DNA of 64,000 nucleotides from Algoriphagus sp. TR-M9 (GCF_027594545.1 NZ_CP115160.1:1745001-1809000), one strand, 5' to 3'. Counted from the stretch's first letter, positions 9,217-19,257 are shown. Notes: generated by a model not told the origin, from the letters alone. Numbers and translations: made by a program.

Positions 9217-12200
9217 ATGAATAAAAACATGGGCTTTTTAAAGCCTGATCACCAGATGTCACCACATAACTTTAATAAACTTGATGCTGATAAAGATGTT
9301 TCTTTGTACAGAATTTGCGAATTGACGGCTCAGATAGCACAAGTTCCCAAAGTTGCACTTTTGTATCGTGACGGGTCTCAAGTCTGCTATACCGCTGATT
9401 TCGGATTTAAAGATGAGTGTCATGAAGTATTATCCATCCTCATTTCGAATTCAGTTTATTCCAAGGATACCTTTCATTGTAATTCCCTGATGGATTTTGA
9501 GCTAGATCAGTCTCAAGTGGATTTTTTGAAAAAGCACGAAGTGGATTCATTTTCCTTTTATCCCCTAGTCAATAAATCTGGAGATTTTCTTGGTCATTTA
9601 GTCTTGTTGAGCTCCAAACAGATTTTTTACTCCGATAGTCAGGAAAGAGGTATCGCTTTACTCAGAGCTGAGGCAACTGTCGTACTTCAGGAAAGATTAT
9701 TGATTTCTGAATATGCGCAGATAGAACGCTTGTTTAACCTTTCCAACGACCTGATTTGCATAGCGAGCGTGGACGGTTTCTTCAAAAAAGTCAACCCATC
9801 CTTTACAAAGCAACTTGGATGGGATGAGCCTACTTTACTTACCCATTCATTTTTCGAAATGATCCACCCAGATGATCTTGAAAAGTCGAAAAAGGAGATT
9901 GAAAAGTTGGGCAGGGGAGAGTCATCCATTGAATTTTCTCACCGCTTTGTATGTAAAGACGGTGAATATGTAGATTTGGAATGGGTAGCTACTCCTGAGT
10001 CCAAATCAGGGGATATTTTTGCCATAGCCCGAAATACCACTGAATCGAAAGCAAGGGAACACAGATTGGAACAAAGTGAAAACAGACTTCGGGTGTTTTT
10101 CGAGAGCTCTCAAGGTCTAATGTGTACGCATGACCTTTCTGGTGTGTTTCTTTCAGTAAATGAAGCTGGATCAAGTAGGCTTGGCTATCAAGTGAATCAG
10201 GTAGTAGGAAGAAGTCTATACGATATAGTTCCGGTACACCGGCATGAGTTCATTGATCAGTATTTGAGTGATATTAAGAAAAATGGTAAGGCTAGTGGAC
10301 AAATGGTTACCCGTCATCGAGATGGGTCATATTTGATTTGGATGTACAATAATGTACTAGAGCGTGATCCAACAGGAGAAGTGGACTATGTGATTGGGAA
10401 TGCGATTGATATTACTCAGCGGATATCTTTAGAAAATGAACTGACACAGGCCAGGAAACTGCTGGAAGAAACTGGTAAAATAGCCAAAGTGGGAGGGTGG
10501 AGCCTCAATGTAAAAGCAAATGAGCTCACCTGGAGCCCAATGACTAAAACCATTCATGAAGTTCCAGAGAACTTTGTCCCTGATGTGAGTACTGGTATAG
10601 ATTTTTATAAAGAAGGAGAAAGCCGGTCCAAGATTTCAAAAGCAGTGGAAAGAGCCATGAATTTTGGGGAACCCTGGGATCTAGAACTTCAATTGGTAAC
10701 TTTTAAAGGCAATGATCTTTGGGTTCGGGCTATCGGGCAGGCAGAGTTTAAAGATGGAGAATGTGTGCGTGTCTTCGGTACTTTTCAGGATATAGATGAA
10801 AGTAAAAAGGCTGAGATAGAACTTGAGCATACCAGGAAGGTGCTGGATAATGTCATCAATGCCTCTTCTGAGGTTTGCGTAATCTCTACGGATGTGGAAG
10901 GGGTAATTACAGTTTTTAATGTGGGCGCAGAAAAGATGCTGGGGTATACTTCTGATGAAGTAGTCGGCAAGCGTAAGCCTGATTTTCTACATAAGCCATC
11001 AGAAGTTTTAGCGCATGTAAAGGAGCTCGAGCAGGAATTTGGCAGAGAAATACAGCAGCATGAAATATTTACAATTCGAGCTGATATAAATGGTTTTGAT
11101 CAGAAGAACTGGACTTTTTTAACCAAAGGTGGCCAGGAGAAATCTGTTTCTCTAGTGGTTTCCACGATGAGGGATTTATCAAATGAAATTATCGGATATC
11201 TGGGGATTGCGATCGATGTCACTGAGAAGGTCAAATTTGAGATGGACTTAATCAATGAAAAGAGTAGACTAAGTGCCTTCGTACAACATGCTCCAGCTGC
11301 AGTTGCCATGCTGGACCATGATTTGAAATATATCAATGCAAGTAATCAATGGAAGAAAGAATATTCGATGCAACAACTCGATATTATCGGGAAATCTCAC
11401 TATGACTTTTTTCCTGAATTGACAGAGGCTGCAATAGCCCGGCATCAGCGGGTGTTGAAGGGTGCAATTGAAAGAAAAGAGGAGGATGTAGTAAAACTAC
11501 CGGGGGAAACATCAAAGCGGTATGTAAGTTGGGAAATGAGACCTTGGTACCTTTTTGATGGGGAAATTGGAGGGATTATGATATCTACTCAAAATGTGAC
11601 AGGATTTGTCAAGCAGCGGGAAGAGTTGGAAAGAGCAAAAGAGCTAGCAGAGGAAGCAAGTAGTGCGAAATCAGAATTCCTGGCCAATATGAGTCATGAA
11701 ATCAGGACACCGTTGAATGGAGTGATAGGATTTACAGATTTGGTTTTGAAAACCAGACTGAATGAAACTCAAAATCAATACCTCACCATAGTAAATCAAT
11801 CTGCAAATGCATTACTGAGCATTATTAATGATATACTTGATTTTTCTAAGATCGAGGCGGGTAAGCTGGAGTTAGATGTGGAAAAATGTGATCTCTATGA
11901 AATTTCGTCCCAGGCGACCGATATTATCACCTATCAAATACAGCAAAAGGGGCTGGAAATGCTTTTAAATGTGGCTCCCGAACTTCCTAGATTTATTTAT
12001 GCAGATTCAGTTCGTTTAAAGCAAGTCTTGGTTAATTTACTAGGTAACGCTTCCAAGTTTACACAGAAGGGGGAGATCGAGCTAAAAATTGAAAATCTTG
12101 AAACCTATGAGAACAAAAATAAAATCCGGTTTTCAGTTCGCGATACAGGAATAGGAATCAAACCTGAAAAACAGTCCAAAATATTTGAGGCCTTTTCGCA

Positions 12201-13569
12201 AGAAGATAGTTCTACTACCAAGAAATATGGAGGAACTGGGTTAGGATTGGCGATTTCCAATAGTCTTTTAAAAATGATGGGGAGTCAGTTAAATCTTACC
12301 TCAGAAGTGGATAAAGGAAGTACGTTTTATTTCGATATAGTTTTGGATACTGAGGAGGGGGAAAAGTTAGAATGGTTTGACGTCAGTAAAATTAAAAAGG
12401 TCCTGATTGTGGATGATAATGATAATAATCGCTTGATTGTTCGTCAAATGCTTTTACTGCAGAATATCCAATCTTTAGAGGCTGCGAATGGTTTGGAAGC
12501 GCTGCAAAAACTAGCCGCAGGAGAACGGTATGATGTCGTGTTGATGGATTACCATATGCCATTTATGGATGGGTTGGAGACCATTCAAAAAATAAGAGAA
12601 ACCATCCAGCCTGACCCTGAAGAATTGCCAATTATGCTTTTGCATAGTTCGTCAGATGACCAAAAGATTATCCCCGCTTGCAGGGAGTATAGTGTGATGC
12701 ATAGGTTAATCAAACCTTTGAAAATACAGGAATTTTATACCGCTTTGTCACATATCCATAGTAGTGGGTTTAAATATGAAGGAACAGAACAATTAGAAGA
12801 CAAAGGGGCATTTAGGGCGTTTACTGTGCTGGTGGCTGAAGACAATATTGTAAACATGCTTTTGGCTAAAACTATTGTCGCAAAAATTGCCCCTAACGCC
12901 ACTTTTGTAGAAGCTGCTAATGGCAAGGAGGCCTTGAATTATTGCCAATACAACATGCCTGATATCATCCTGATGGATGTACAGATGCCGGAGATGAATG
13001 GGTATGAGGCTACCGGCAAAATTAGGGCATTGGATTATCACACTCATGTGCCGATTATCGCATTTACAGCTGGTAATGTAAAAGGAGAGCGGGAAAAGTG
13101 TATAGCAGCCGGTATGGATGACTTCCTGGTTAAGCCTGTCGTTGAGGAAAATATCAATATGATTTTTAAAAAATGGCTTGAACTCGAGCCAGAAATTCCT
13201 GTAAGTACCAATCCATCGGAGATTGATGATTCTAATATTCTACATTATAATTCTTCTAAACTTCTGAATTACATAGACCATGATATGGAGATGTTTCAGA
13301 ATATATTACTAGTAGTGAAGGAGGAGTTAGAAAAGTCGCTTTCCAATATTAGCAACCTAGTGGAAGCAAAGGAACTTAAACCACTTAAAGAAGCAGGACA
13401 TAAATTATATGGTACAGCTGCTTCAGGAGGTATGAAAGCTTTATCTGAATTAGCATTTCAACTGGAGCATTTGAAGGTTTTTGATGATGCTGATGTATTG
13501 GAGCTATTTGAAAAAATTCAAGTTGAAGTTGAATTAGTTAAATTATTGATTGATAGAGATTTAGTTTGA
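9217..13569 (+). CDS. Hybrid sensor histidine kinase: GAF-like, five PAS, HisKA, HATPase, two receivers, Hpt
   Basis: A 1450-residue soluble phosphorelay kinase with no transmembrane segment. Residues 1-165 look like a degenerate GAF sensor. Five PAS/PAC units follow at roughly 171-290, 291-410, 415-525, 540-665 and 685-800. The HisKA helix contains the phosphoacceptor in [10 protein letters not shown] (H827). The HATPase domain shows the N box [15 protein letters not shown] and [10 protein letters not shown]. Receiver 1 begins VLIVDDND with acceptor D1111 ([11 protein letters not shown]). Receiver 2 begins VLVAEDN with acceptor D1254 ([11 protein letters not shown]). A C-terminal Hpt domain carries H1395 (AGHKLYG). 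All relay residues are present, so an internal His-Asp-His relay is plausible. No response regulator gene is adjacent, so the output partner is not visible. Signal unknown; cytoplasmic cues are likely. Confidence 0.92.
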   Translation: MNKNMGFLKPDHQMSPHNFNKLDADKDVSLYRICELTAQIAQVPKVALLYRDGSQVCYTADFGFKDECHEVLSILISNSVYSKDTFHCNSLMDFELDQSQVDFLKKHEVDSFSFYPLVNKSGDFLGHLVLLSSKQIFYSDSQERGIALLRAEATVVLQERLLISEYAQIERLFNLSNDLICIASVDGFFKKVNPSFTKQLGWDEPTLLTHSFFEMIHPDDLEKSKKEIEKLGRGESSIEFSHRFVCKDGEYVDLEWVATPESKSGDIFAIARNTTESKAREHRLEQSENRLRVFFESSQGLMCTHDLSGVFLSVNEAGSSRLGYQVNQVVGRSLYDIVPVHRHEFIDQYLSDIKKNGKASGQMVTRHRDGSYLIWMYNNVLERDPTGEVDYVIGNAIDITQRISLENELTQARKLLEETGKIAKVGGWSLNVKANELTWSPMTKTIHEVPENFVPDVSTGIDFYKEGESRSKISKAVERAMNFGEPWDLELQLVTFKGNDLWVRAIGQAEFKDGECVRVFGTFQDIDESKKAEIELEHTRKVLDNVINASSEVCVISTDVEGVITVFNVGAEKMLGYTSDEVVGKRKPDFLHKPSEVLAHVKELEQEFGREIQQHEIFTIRADINGFDQKNWTFLTKGGQEKSVSLVVSTMRDLSNEIIGYLGIAIDVTEKVKFEMDLINEKSRLSAFVQHAPAAVAMLDHDLKYINASNQWKKEYSMQQLDIIGKSHYDFFPELTEAAIARHQRVLKGAIERKEEDVVKLPGETSKRYVSWEMRPWYLFDGEIGGIMISTQNVTGFVKQREELERAKELAEEASSAKSEFLANMSHEIRTPLNGVIGFTDLVLKTRLNETQNQYLTIVNQSANALLSIINDILDFSKIEAGKLELDVEKCDLYEISSQATDIITYQIQQKGLEMLLNVAPELPRFIYADSVRLKQVLVNLLGNASKFTQKGEIELKIENLETYENKNKIRFSVRDTGIGIKPEKQSKIFEAFSQEDSSTTKKYGGTGLGLAISNSLLKMMGSQLNLTSEVDKGSTFYFDIVLDTEEGEKLEWFDVSKIKKVLIVDDNDNNRLIVRQMLLLQNIQSLEAANGLEALQKLAAGERYDVVLMDYHMPFMDGLETIQKIRETIQPDPEELPIMLLHSSSDDQKIIPACREYSVMHRLIKPLKIQEFYTALSHIHSSGFKYEGTEQLEDKGAFRAFTVLVAEDNIVNMLLAKTIVAKIAPNATFVEAANGKEALNYCQYNMPDIILMDVQMPEMNGYEATGKIRALDYHTHVPIIAFTAGNVKGEREKCIAAGMDDFLVKPVVEENINMIFKKWLELEPEIPVSTNPSEIDDSNILHYNSSKLLNYIDHDMEMFQNILLVVKEELEKSLSNISNLVEAKELKPLKEAGHKLYGTAASGGMKALSELAFQLEHLKVFDDADVLELFEKIQVEVELVKLLIDRDLV

Positions 13570-13630
13570 TCAAATTGCCTGGAATAATATTACAATGGCT
13601 ATCTAGAATAGTATGGGGGATTCGTATATT

Positions 13631-13652
13631 TAACCAGCTGAACTACCACTCC
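13631..13652 (-). pseudogene. tRNA-Asp 5' stub
   Basis: These 22 bp equal the first 22 nt of the intact tRNA-Asp genes (acceptor 5' strand and start of the D arm); the rest is missing. It is the far end of the tandem array. Confidence 0.75.
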
Positions 13653-13792
13653 AATATTTGTACTTTGAGTTTCGAATTACCCTGATTTATTGCCGAAGTT
13701 GTGGTTACTAGTTGGGGCTCAAACCCTACCATCATCTGGGGCTTTATGTTGAGTATGTATTGTAGCAATCCTTGGATTTCCCTGAAAACAAA

Positions 13793-13818
13793 AAAGCCTT
13801 AGATTTCTCTAAGGCTTT
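13793..13818 (-). terminator. Array terminator 1
   Basis: A perfect 10-bp stem (13793-13802 with 13809-13818) and a 6-nt loop, followed on the minus strand by T6. It sits just beyond the 3' end of the rebuilt tRNA-Asp copy. Confidence 0.8.
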
Positions 13819-13821
13819 AAG

Positions 13822-13919
13822 CGGAATAGCCTGTCCCGATCATTCGGGAGACGGGACTCGAACCCGCGACCTTCCCGAAGTGTCGGGACAGGCATTCTAA
13901 CCAGCTGAACTACCACTCC
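13822..13919 (-). pseudogene. tRNA-Asp-derived element with two hairpin replacements (copy 1)
   Basis: It aligns to the 74-nt tRNA-Asp but is 98 nt. The acceptor stem, D arm and T arm are kept. The anticodon arm is replaced by a hairpin TCCCGA-CACT-TCGGGA with no 7-nt anticodon loop. A second hairpin, TCCCGA-ATGA-TCGGGA, is inserted between the T arm and the acceptor 3' strand. The outer ends GCCTGTCCCGA and TCGGGACAGGC are complementary over 11 bp and enclose the T arm. It cannot decode aspartate. Whether it is transcribed is unknown; it lies beyond a terminator. Confidence 0.8.
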
Positions 13920-14059
13920 GATATTTGTACTTTGAGTTTCGAATTACCCTGTTTTACTGCCGAAGTTGTGATTACTAGTTGGGGTTTGAATCCTATCATT
14001 TACTGGGTCTGAATGTTTAGAATTTATTGTAGCAATCCTTGGATTCCCCTGAAAACAAA

Positions 14060-14085
14060 AAAGCCTTAGATTTCTCTAAGGCTCT
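14060..14085 (-). terminator. Array terminator 2
   Basis: Same hairpin as the other array terminators with one base change in one arm (14060-14069 with 14076-14085), followed on the minus strand by a T run. Confidence 0.75.
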
Positions 14086-14088
14086 AAG

Positions 14089-14185
14089 CGGAATAGCCTG
14101 TTCCGATCATTCGGGAGACGGGACTCGAACCCGCGACCTTCCCGATGTGTCGGGACAGGCTTCTAACCAGCTGAACTACCACTCC
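14089..14185 (-). pseudogene. tRNA-Asp-derived element with two hairpin replacements (copy 2)
   Basis: 97 nt, almost identical to copy 1 but with a one-base deletion between the D arm and the hairpin and a few substitutions in the hairpin arms (one arm reads TTCCGA). The T arm and acceptor stem remain pairable. A spurious 81-codon frame on the plus strand crosses this element. Confidence 0.8.
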
Positions 14186-14324
14186 GATATTTGTACTTTG
14201 AGTTCGAAATACCCTGATTTATTGCCGAAGTTGTGGTTACTAGCTGGGGCTCAAATCCTCCCTTTTCCTGGGGCTTTATTTTGAGCATGTATTGTAGCAA
14301 TCCTTGGATTCCCCTGAAAACAAA

Positions 14325-14350
14325 AAAGCCTTAGATTTCTCTAAGGCTTT
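14325..14350 (-). terminator. Terminator of the intact tRNA-Asp pair
   Basis: Perfect 10-bp stem (14325-14334 with 14341-14350), 6-nt loop and T6 on the minus strand, starting 3 bp after the second intact tRNA. Confidence 0.85.
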
Positions 14351-14353
14351 AAG

Positions 14354-14427
14354 CGGAATGGACGGGACTCGAACCCGCGACCTCCTGCGTGACAGGCAGG
14401 CATTCTAACCAGCTGAACTACCACTCC
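14354..14427 (-). tRNA. tRNA-Asp (GTC)
   Basis: A 74-nt cloverleaf: acceptor GGAGTGG/CCATTCC with one G-U pair, D arm GTTC, anticodon stem CCTGC/GCAGG around loop CTGTCAC (anticodon GTC), T stem GCGGG/CCCGT and loop TTCGAGT, discriminator G. CCA is not encoded. It is the second tRNA of a two-tRNA transcript. Confidence 0.95.
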
Positions 14428-14478
14428 AATATTTGTACTTTGAATTTTATGGTTTAACAACTTTTTGTCAAACTCTTG

Positions 14479-14552
14479 CGGAATGGACGGGACTCGAACC
14501 CGCGACCTCCTGCGTGACAGGCAGGCATTCTAACCAGCTGAACTACCACTCC
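14479..14552 (-). tRNA. tRNA-Asp (GTC)
   Basis: Identical in sequence to the tRNA-Asp at 14354-14427, 51 bp upstream of it. First gene after the promoter at 14603-14635. Two intact identical copies mean that decay of further copies would carry no cost. Confidence 0.95.
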
Positions 14553-14602
14553 TTTTTTACTCAAGAGAAAATCTCATTTGACTGCCTCGTTTTTGAGTGA
14601 TG

Positions 14603-14635
14603 CAAAGGTAGTTTTTTGATTTGTTATTGCAAAAA
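14603..14635 (-). promoter_or_regulatory. Promoter of the tRNA-Asp transcript
   Basis: On the minus strand TACCTTTG (14603-14610) is an exact TAnnTTTG -7 box, and TTTTTGC (14629-14635) lies 19 nt upstream, matching the Bacteroidota -33 TTTG/TTG element. The tRNA begins about 50 bp downstream. Confidence 0.7.
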
Positions 14636-14832
14636 GTGATTCGAATATTTCTGCTACATTTCTGTATAAACTTAAAATTCAGCAAGATAAATTTTCAAAG
14701 AAAGCTGACCTTTCTAGCCTCTTCAGGTGAAATCTGCCTCTTACAGTGATTTGGCTTAATGAAGTGCTGCAGCTAAAATGAAAGATTGATGTAGACTGAG
14801 GTTAAAATTTTTAAATCCCAAGGGTATATGCT

Positions 14833-14840
14833 TATCTTTG
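14833..14840 (+). promoter_or_regulatory. -7 box of accA
   Basis: TATCTTTG is an exact TAnnTTTG match, 21 bp before the accA ATG. No clear -33 element is seen. The 200 bp between this and the tRNA promoter holds nothing else recognised. Confidence 0.45.
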
Positions 14841-14861
14841 TTTTTCCCAAAAATCACCAAA

Positions 14862-15809
14862 ATGGTATTAGAATTCGAAAAACCTATAGCTGATTTAGAA
14901 CAAAAGCTTCAGGAAATGAAGGAGTTGGCTACTGGAAGAAATATCGATTTAAGTTCCGATATTCATTCTCTAGAAGAAAAAATTCTTGCTTTGAAAAAAG
15001 AAACTTTTCAAAATCTCACCCGCTGGCAGCGAGTGCAGCTTTCCAGACATGCTGACAGACCTTATTCTCTGGACTACATTTATGAAATGACTAATGATTT
15101 TGTCGAGCTTCATGGAGACAGAACGGTAGCAGATGACAAGGCCATGGTAGGAGGGCTTGGAGATCTAGATGGACGTACAGTGATGTTTATCGGACAGCAA
15201 AAAGGCCGAAACACCAAGCAACGTCAGATGAGAAACTTTGGCATGGCCAATCCTGAAGGTTACCGAAAAGCACTTCGCCTCATGAAAATGGCGGAAAAGT
15301 TCGGCAAGCCTATTGTGACTTTGATAGATACCCCGGGTGCATTTCCTGGTTTGGAAGCTGAAGAAAGAGGCCAGGGTGAGGCGATAGCCCGAAATATCAA
15401 GGAAATGTTTATGCTGAAAGTGCCAGTGATCTGTGTGATCATAGGAGAAGGTGCTTCTGGTGGAGCCTTAGGTATTGCGATAGGCGATAAGGTTATGATG
15501 CTTGAAAATAGCTGGTATTCTGTGATTTCTCCCGAAAACTGCTCCACTATACTTTGGAGAAGCTGGGATTATAAGGAGCAGGCAGCTGAATCTCTTAAAT
15601 TGACAGCTCTGGACATGAAAGGAAACGGTTTAGTAGATGATATCATCCCTGAGCCGCTGGGAGGAGCACATAAGGATATGAAACAAATGGCGCTCACCCT
15701 CAAGGAAACTTTGATCAAAACTCTTAAGGATCTGGATAAAATCAAGCCGGAAAAAAGAATAGATCAGCGCATCGAAAAATTCTGTTCGATGGGTGTAGTA
15801 GTAGAGTAA
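14862..15809 (+). CDS. accA: Acetyl-CoA carboxylase carboxyltransferase subunit alpha
   Basis: A 315-residue protein of normal AccA length. With AccD it moves the carboxyl group from biotin-BCCP to acetyl-CoA, giving malonyl-CoA for fatty acid synthesis in the cytoplasm. Visible AccA hallmarks are an N-terminal coiled helix ([14 protein letters not shown]), [15 protein letters not shown], the CoA-site region [31 protein letters not shown] and [12 protein letters not shown] place the start at ATG 14862, giving MVLEFEKP as in homologues, rather than the upstream TTG at 14838 which overlaps the -7 box. A terminator follows. Confidence 0.95.
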   Translation: MVLEFEKPIADLEQKLQEMKELATGRNIDLSSDIHSLEEKILALKKETFQNLTRWQRVQLSRHADRPYSLDYIYEMTNDFVELHGDRTVADDKAMVGGLGDLDGRTVMFIGQQKGRNTKQRQMRNFGMANPEGYRKALRLMKMAEKFGKPIVTLIDTPGAFPGLEAEERGQGEAIARNIKEMFMLKVPVICVIIGEGASGGALGIAIGDKVMMLENSWYSVISPENCSTILWRSWDYKEQAAESLKLTALDMKGNGLVDDIIPEPLGGAHKDMKQMALTLKETLIKTLKDLDKIKPEKRIDQRIEKFCSMGVVVE

Positions 15810-15818
15810 ATATATCAC

Positions 15819-15851
15819 AGCCCCGGACTTGCTATCGAGTCCGGGCTTTTT
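15819..15851 (+). terminator. Terminator of accA
   Basis: CCCGGACT (15822-15829) pairs with AGTCCGGG (15838-15845), with partial extension, and a T tract follows. It lies between the accA stop and the next ATG. Confidence 0.75.
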
Positions 15852-15861
15852 CTTTCAAATC

Positions 15862-16701
15862 ATGGAATTATACGTTGTCAATACTGGTTTTTTTAAACTT
15901 GACGGAGGTGCCATGTTTGGGGTAGTGCCCAAAACACTTTGGTCCAGAACCAACCCAGCAGATGATAATAACATGTGTACCTGGGCGATGCGCTCCTTAT
16001 TGGCCGTTGATGGCAATAGAGTAGTGCTGATCGACAACGGTATAGGGGATAAACAGGATGCTAAATTTTTCTCCCATTACTATTTACATGGAGAAGATTC
16101 CCTGGAGAAAAGCTTGCGCAAAATAGGCTTAAGCGCTCATCAAATCACAGATAACTTTCTGACCCATCTGCATTTTGACCACTGCGGAGGTGGAGTTAAA
16201 TATGGCTCCCATGGACAATACGAAATGACCTTTCCTAGGGCTACTTACTGGTCAAACCAGGAACACTGGAAGTGGGCAACAGCACCTAATCCTAGGGAAA
16301 AAGCCTCATTTCTGGAGGAAAACATACTTCCTATGCAAGAACTAGGACAGCTGGACTTTGTGGATCTAAAGCAAAAAAGTTTTTTACCAGGCTTTGAATT
16401 TTTCACTGTAGACGGACATACCGACAAGCAGATGCTCCCGAAGATTCAGTACAAGGGTCATACCTTGGTATTTGTAGCAGATTTGCTGCCATCAGTAGGC
16501 CATATCCCTTTGCCATATGTGATGGGCTATGATACGCGGCCTCTGGTGACCATGGATGAGAAAGCGGCATTTCTAGAGGAAGCCGCTAGGGAGAAATATG
16601 TGCTTTTCCTCGAACATGATGCGCAGCATGAGTGCTGCACAGTGAAAATGACCGAGAAAGGCGTTCGTTTGGATCAAACCTTCAAACTAGATGAAATCTA
16701 G
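15862..16701 (+). CDS. MBL-fold metallo-hydrolase
   Basis: A 279-residue metallo-beta-lactamase-fold enzyme. The zinc-binding signature THLHFDHCGG (HxHxDH) is clear, and further candidate ligands occur in VDGHTDKQ and in the C-terminal LEHDAQHE. The start is set at ATG 15862 (MELYVVNTG), since an upstream TTG in the same frame lies inside the terminator. The substrate cannot be read from sequence; lactonase, quorum-quenching and glyoxalase-like roles are all known for this fold. Its last 11 bases overlap the start of the patatin gene, so the two are translationally coupled and probably one operon with the following acyltransferase. Confidence 0.85.
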   Translation: MELYVVNTGFFKLDGGAMFGVVPKTLWSRTNPADDNNMCTWAMRSLLAVDGNRVVLIDNGIGDKQDAKFFSHYYLHGEDSLEKSLRKIGLSAHQITDNFLTHLHFDHCGGGVKYGSHGQYEMTFPRATYWSNQEHWKWATAPNPREKASFLEENILPMQELGQLDFVDLKQKSFLPGFEFFTVDGHTDKQMLPKIQYKGHTLVFVADLLPSVGHIPLPYVMGYDTRPLVTMDEKAAFLEEAAREKYVLFLEHDAQHECCTVKMTEKGVRLDQTFKLDEI

Positions 16702-17491
16702 TTTGAAAATCGGCATTGCACTTTCAGGAGGGGGAGTGCGGGGAATATCGCATCTTGGAGCCCTTCAGGCTTTGGGAGAAAGCGGAATTGTACCGACCAA
16801 AGTTTCAGGAACCTCAGCTGGAGCTATCGCCGGCGCAATGTTTTGCCAAGGATATACACCTACAGAGATTTTAAAGATCATAGTAGAAACAAATTACTTC
16901 AAGTTTCTTCGCCCGGCTATATCATGGACGGGAATCCTTAAAATGGATACCGTAGGCACTTTATTTAAGCTTTACTTGGATCATGATGACTTTGCAAAGC
17001 TAAAAACCCCGCTTACCGTGGCCGCCACCGATATCAAAAAAGGCAAAGTTCGCTATTATTCTGAAGGAGAACTGATCCGTCCCATAATGGCCTCTTCTTG
17101 CATTCCCGGGATGTTTGACCCTATTATCATCGGGAAAAGGCACCTCGTAGATGGTGGGGTGTTGAATAACCTACCTGTGGAGCCTCTGGAGGGGATTTGT
17201 GATTTTGTCATCGGGATTAACTGCAATCAGCTGCCAGAGGAAAGTAACATCAGAAATATGAAAAACCTGGTGGAGCGGTCTGTGATTATGGCCATGAACT
17301 ATAATGTATATAGCCGCAAAGGGAAATGTGATTTTTTCCTGGAACCTCCAGGTTTGGGGAAATACGGAGTTTTTGATATAAAAAAAGCTTCAGAATTATT
17401 TCAGGCAGGTTATGATTATACTTGCCAATATATTGAGGAGAATCCCTCTATTTTAGAATTAGCTGTTGATAAAAATACCATAAAGTCATAA
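16691..17491 (+). CDS. Patatin-like phospholipase
   Basis: A 266-residue patatin-family acyl hydrolase. The oxyanion motif GGGVRG (13-18), the nucleophile elbow GTSAG with S42 and the catalytic aspartate in DGG (D154) complete the Ser-Asp dyad. Such enzymes release fatty acids from membrane phospholipids. There is no signal peptide or membrane segment, so it is likely cytoplasmic or peripheral, resembling the short RssA/YchK-type proteins in size. It overlaps the metallo-hydrolase gene by 11 bp and is followed 4 bp later by a PlsC-type acyltransferase, which suggests a lipid turnover or acyl-remodelling unit (inference). Confidence 0.9.
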   Translation: MKSSLKIGIALSGGGVRGISHLGALQALGESGIVPTKVSGTSAGAIAGAMFCQGYTPTEILKIIVETNYFKFLRPAISWTGILKMDTVGTLFKLYLDHDDFAKLKTPLTVAATDIKKGKVRYYSEGELIRPIMASSCIPGMFDPIIIGKRHLVDGGVLNNLPVEPLEGICDFVIGINCNQLPEESNIRNMKNLVERSVIMAMNYNVYSRKGKCDFFLEPPGLGKYGVFDIKKASELFQAGYDYTCQYIEENPSILELAVDKNTIKS

Positions 17492-17495
17492 GGAT

Positions 17496-18056
17496 ATGAT
17501 GAAAGCCTTGTCACGTTTTGTGTTCTGGATTTCTGGATGGAGCTTAAACGATCAATGGCCCAAAGGCCTGAAAAAAGCGGTATTGATCGCCATTCCCCAT
17601 ACTTCCAACTGGGATATACTCTATGCCCGCGCTGCTTTTTTTCTCATGGATATCCCGGTGCGGTTTACCATTAAGAAGGAGGTGATGGTAGGCCCTTTAG
17701 GCTGGTTGCTGAAAGGCTTGGGCGCTATTTCCATAGACAGGAAACGTATACCGGGAGGTAGAAAGCAAACCTATACTGAATCAATGGTGTCCATGCTCAA
17801 TGAACGAGATGAACTGGTTATCATGGTCACTCCTGAAGGAACCAGGAGTCAGGTGAAAAAATGGAAGTCAGGGTTTTACCATATAGCGCTAGGGGCTAAT
17901 GTGCCAGTGGTGGTGGGTTATTTGGATTATAAGAAGAAGGAAGCCGGTATAGGTCCGGTGATCAATCCAGATGGTAACATGGATGCCCAGATTGAAGAGT
18001 TGAAAGTATTTGGTCGGACAGTCACAGGTAAGCATCCCGAAAAAGGAATCTTGTAG
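17496..18056 (+). CDS. 1-acyl-glycerol-3-phosphate acyltransferase-like (PlsC family)
   Basis: A 186-residue PlsC-family protein with the catalytic HX4D as HTSNWD (H35, D40) and the glycerophosphate-binding TPEGTR (112-117) followed by KWKSGFYHIA. At this length it is shorter than E. coli PlsC (245) and matches the small Bacteroidota members. It is 4 bp downstream of the patatin gene and convergent with the aminotransferase gene, whose stop is 4 bp away. It probably transfers an acyl chain to a lysophospholipid; the exact acceptor is not visible. Confidence 0.85.
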   Translation: MMKALSRFVFWISGWSLNDQWPKGLKKAVLIAIPHTSNWDILYARAAFFLMDIPVRFTIKKEVMVGPLGWLLKGLGAISIDRKRIPGGRKQTYTESMVSMLNERDELVIMVTPEGTRSQVKKWKSGFYHIALGANVPVVVGYLDYKKKEAGIGPVINPDGNMDAQIEELKVFGRTVTGKHPEKGIL

Positions 18057-18060
18057 CCTC

Positions 18061-19257
18061 TTACACTTCCAGGCTCTTGACTTCTTCAATTGCCCGAAGG
18101 ATGGTTGAGCATGCCTCACGGATTTCCTCCTTTGAGATGGTCAAGGGCGGGGCTATTCGCATAGAATTGTCGCAGAATAGAAACCAATCTGTAATGACTC
18201 CCAATTCAATGGCCCGGTCGATTACAGGCTTTAGGATTGCAAACGAATCAAATTCTACAGCCATCATCAGCCCTTTGTTTCTGATACTCTTGATTTCAGG
18301 ATGTACGAGCAAAGTTTTAAACAGGTTGGCTTTTTCATCTACTTGAGCGATAAGCTTTTCGTCCTTTAGCACCTGTATAGTCGCCAAAGAAGCCGCAGCA
18401 CTTACCGGATGTCCCCCAAATGTGGTGATGTGTCCCAGCAGCGGGTTGTTTTTGAAAACACTCATCACCTCCTTATTGGAAATAAACGCGCCGATAGGCA
18501 TTCCGCCGCCCATCCCTTTGGCACAGACAACGATATCCGGTACTATCCCGAAATGCTCGAATGCCCAGAATTTACCGGTTCTTCCAAAACCGCATTGGAT
18601 TTCATCCAAAATCAACAATGTGCCTGTGTCGTTACATTTTTTTCGCAGGGCCTGAAACCAATCCGCAGATCCAACCCGGATCCCAGCTTCTCCCTGTATG
18701 GTTTCGACCAGCACAGCTGCAGTATCTTCATCTATTGCTTCAAGGCTGGAAATATCATTATAAGCAATGTTGGTAACGCCCGGTAGCAAGGGGCGGTAGG
18801 CTCGTTTGAATATTTCGTTTCCGCCCACACTCAAAGCCCCATGTGAACTCCCGTGGTAGGCATTTTCGCAAGAAACCAGCTTAGCTTTACCGGTAAATCT
18901 CTTTGCCAGCTTCAATGCACCTTCGACTGCCTCACTTCCACTATTGACCAAATAGACATTATCCAAGCTACTTGGTAAGGTGTCACAAAGCGCCTTGGCG
19001 AGTTGCGCTTGTGGGCTTTGTACATATTCCCCATATACCATCAAGTGCAGGTATTTATCCATCTGATCATGAACTGCTGATAGCACTCGGGGGTGGCGAT
19101 GACCTATGTTACTTACCCCGATTCCAGAGATCAAGTCCAGGTATTTTTCTCCTTCAGGCCCGTAAATATACACACCTTCGGCTTTTTCTATTTCAATCAG
19201 CAGAGGAAAATCAGTGGTTTGGGCGAGGTGTTGAAGAAAAAGTTGTCTGTTATTCAT
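18061..19257 (-). CDS. Class III PLP-dependent aminotransferase (acetylornithine/4-aminobutyrate type)
   Basis: A 398-residue aminotransferase. The PLP phosphate region NSGSEAVEGALKLAKR (105-120), the aspartate of ILDEIQCGFGRTGKF (D218) and the Schiff-base lysine in CAKGMGGGMP (K247) are all present. Members act on acetylornithine, ornithine, 4-aminobutyrate or related omega-amino substrates; the sequence does not settle which. No arginine or lysine biosynthesis genes are adjacent. It starts at ATG 19255-19257 and is divergent from the glycine-lipid operon, with a 419-bp shared intergenic region. Confidence 0.9.
   Translation of the reverse strand: MNNRQLFLQHLAQTTDFPLLIEIEKAEGVYIYGPEGEKYLDLISGIGVSNIGHRHPRVLSAVHDQMDKYLHLMVYGEYVQSPQAQLAKALCDTLPSSLDNVYLVNSGSEAVEGALKLAKRFTGKAKLVSCENAYHGSSHGALSVGGNEIFKRAYRPLLPGVTNIAYNDISSLEAIDEDTAAVLVETIQGEAGIRVGSADWFQALRKKCNDTGTLLILDEIQCGFGRTGKFWAFEHFGIVPDIVVCAKGMGGGMPIGAFISNKEVMSVFKNNPLLGHITTFGGHPVSAAASLATIQVLKDEKLIAQVDEKANLFKTLLVHPEIKSIRNKGLMMAVEFDSFAILKPVIDRAIELGVITDWFLFCDNSMRIAPPLTISKEEIREACSTILRAIEEVKSLEV

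Larger units (their letters stand above)
13631..14430 (-). repeat. Tandem array of a tRNA-Asp plus terminator unit, period about 266 bp
   Basis: The tRNA 5' end recurs at 13652, 13919, 14185 and 14427 (spacings 267, 266 and 242). Each unit contains a tRNA-Asp-like segment, then on the minus strand a 10-bp terminator hairpin, then about 135 bp of shared spacer. The spacing is 242 rather than 266 for the intact copy because it lacks the 24 bp of extra hairpin sequence. The spacers are nearly identical, so the duplication is recent. One copy is reduced to a 22-bp tRNA stub. Confidence 0.9.

Noticed and set aside
14039..14284. 81-codon plus-strand frame with DGTRTRDLP
   Set aside because: It crosses a tRNA-Asp-derived element and terminator; this kind of frame is a known false protein made by reading a tRNA gene backwards.
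13631..14430. CRISPR-like array
   Set aside because: The repeats are long (about 266 bp), contain tRNA and terminator parts, and have conserved rather than unique spacers.
14354..14552. Integration site of a mobile element at tRNA-Asp
   Set aside because: No integrase, phage or transposase gene is seen nearby, and the repeats are explained by tandem duplication.
16014..16024. Second metallo-hydrolase start
   Set aside because: No in-frame ATG with better spacing than 15862; earlier starts fall in the accA terminator.
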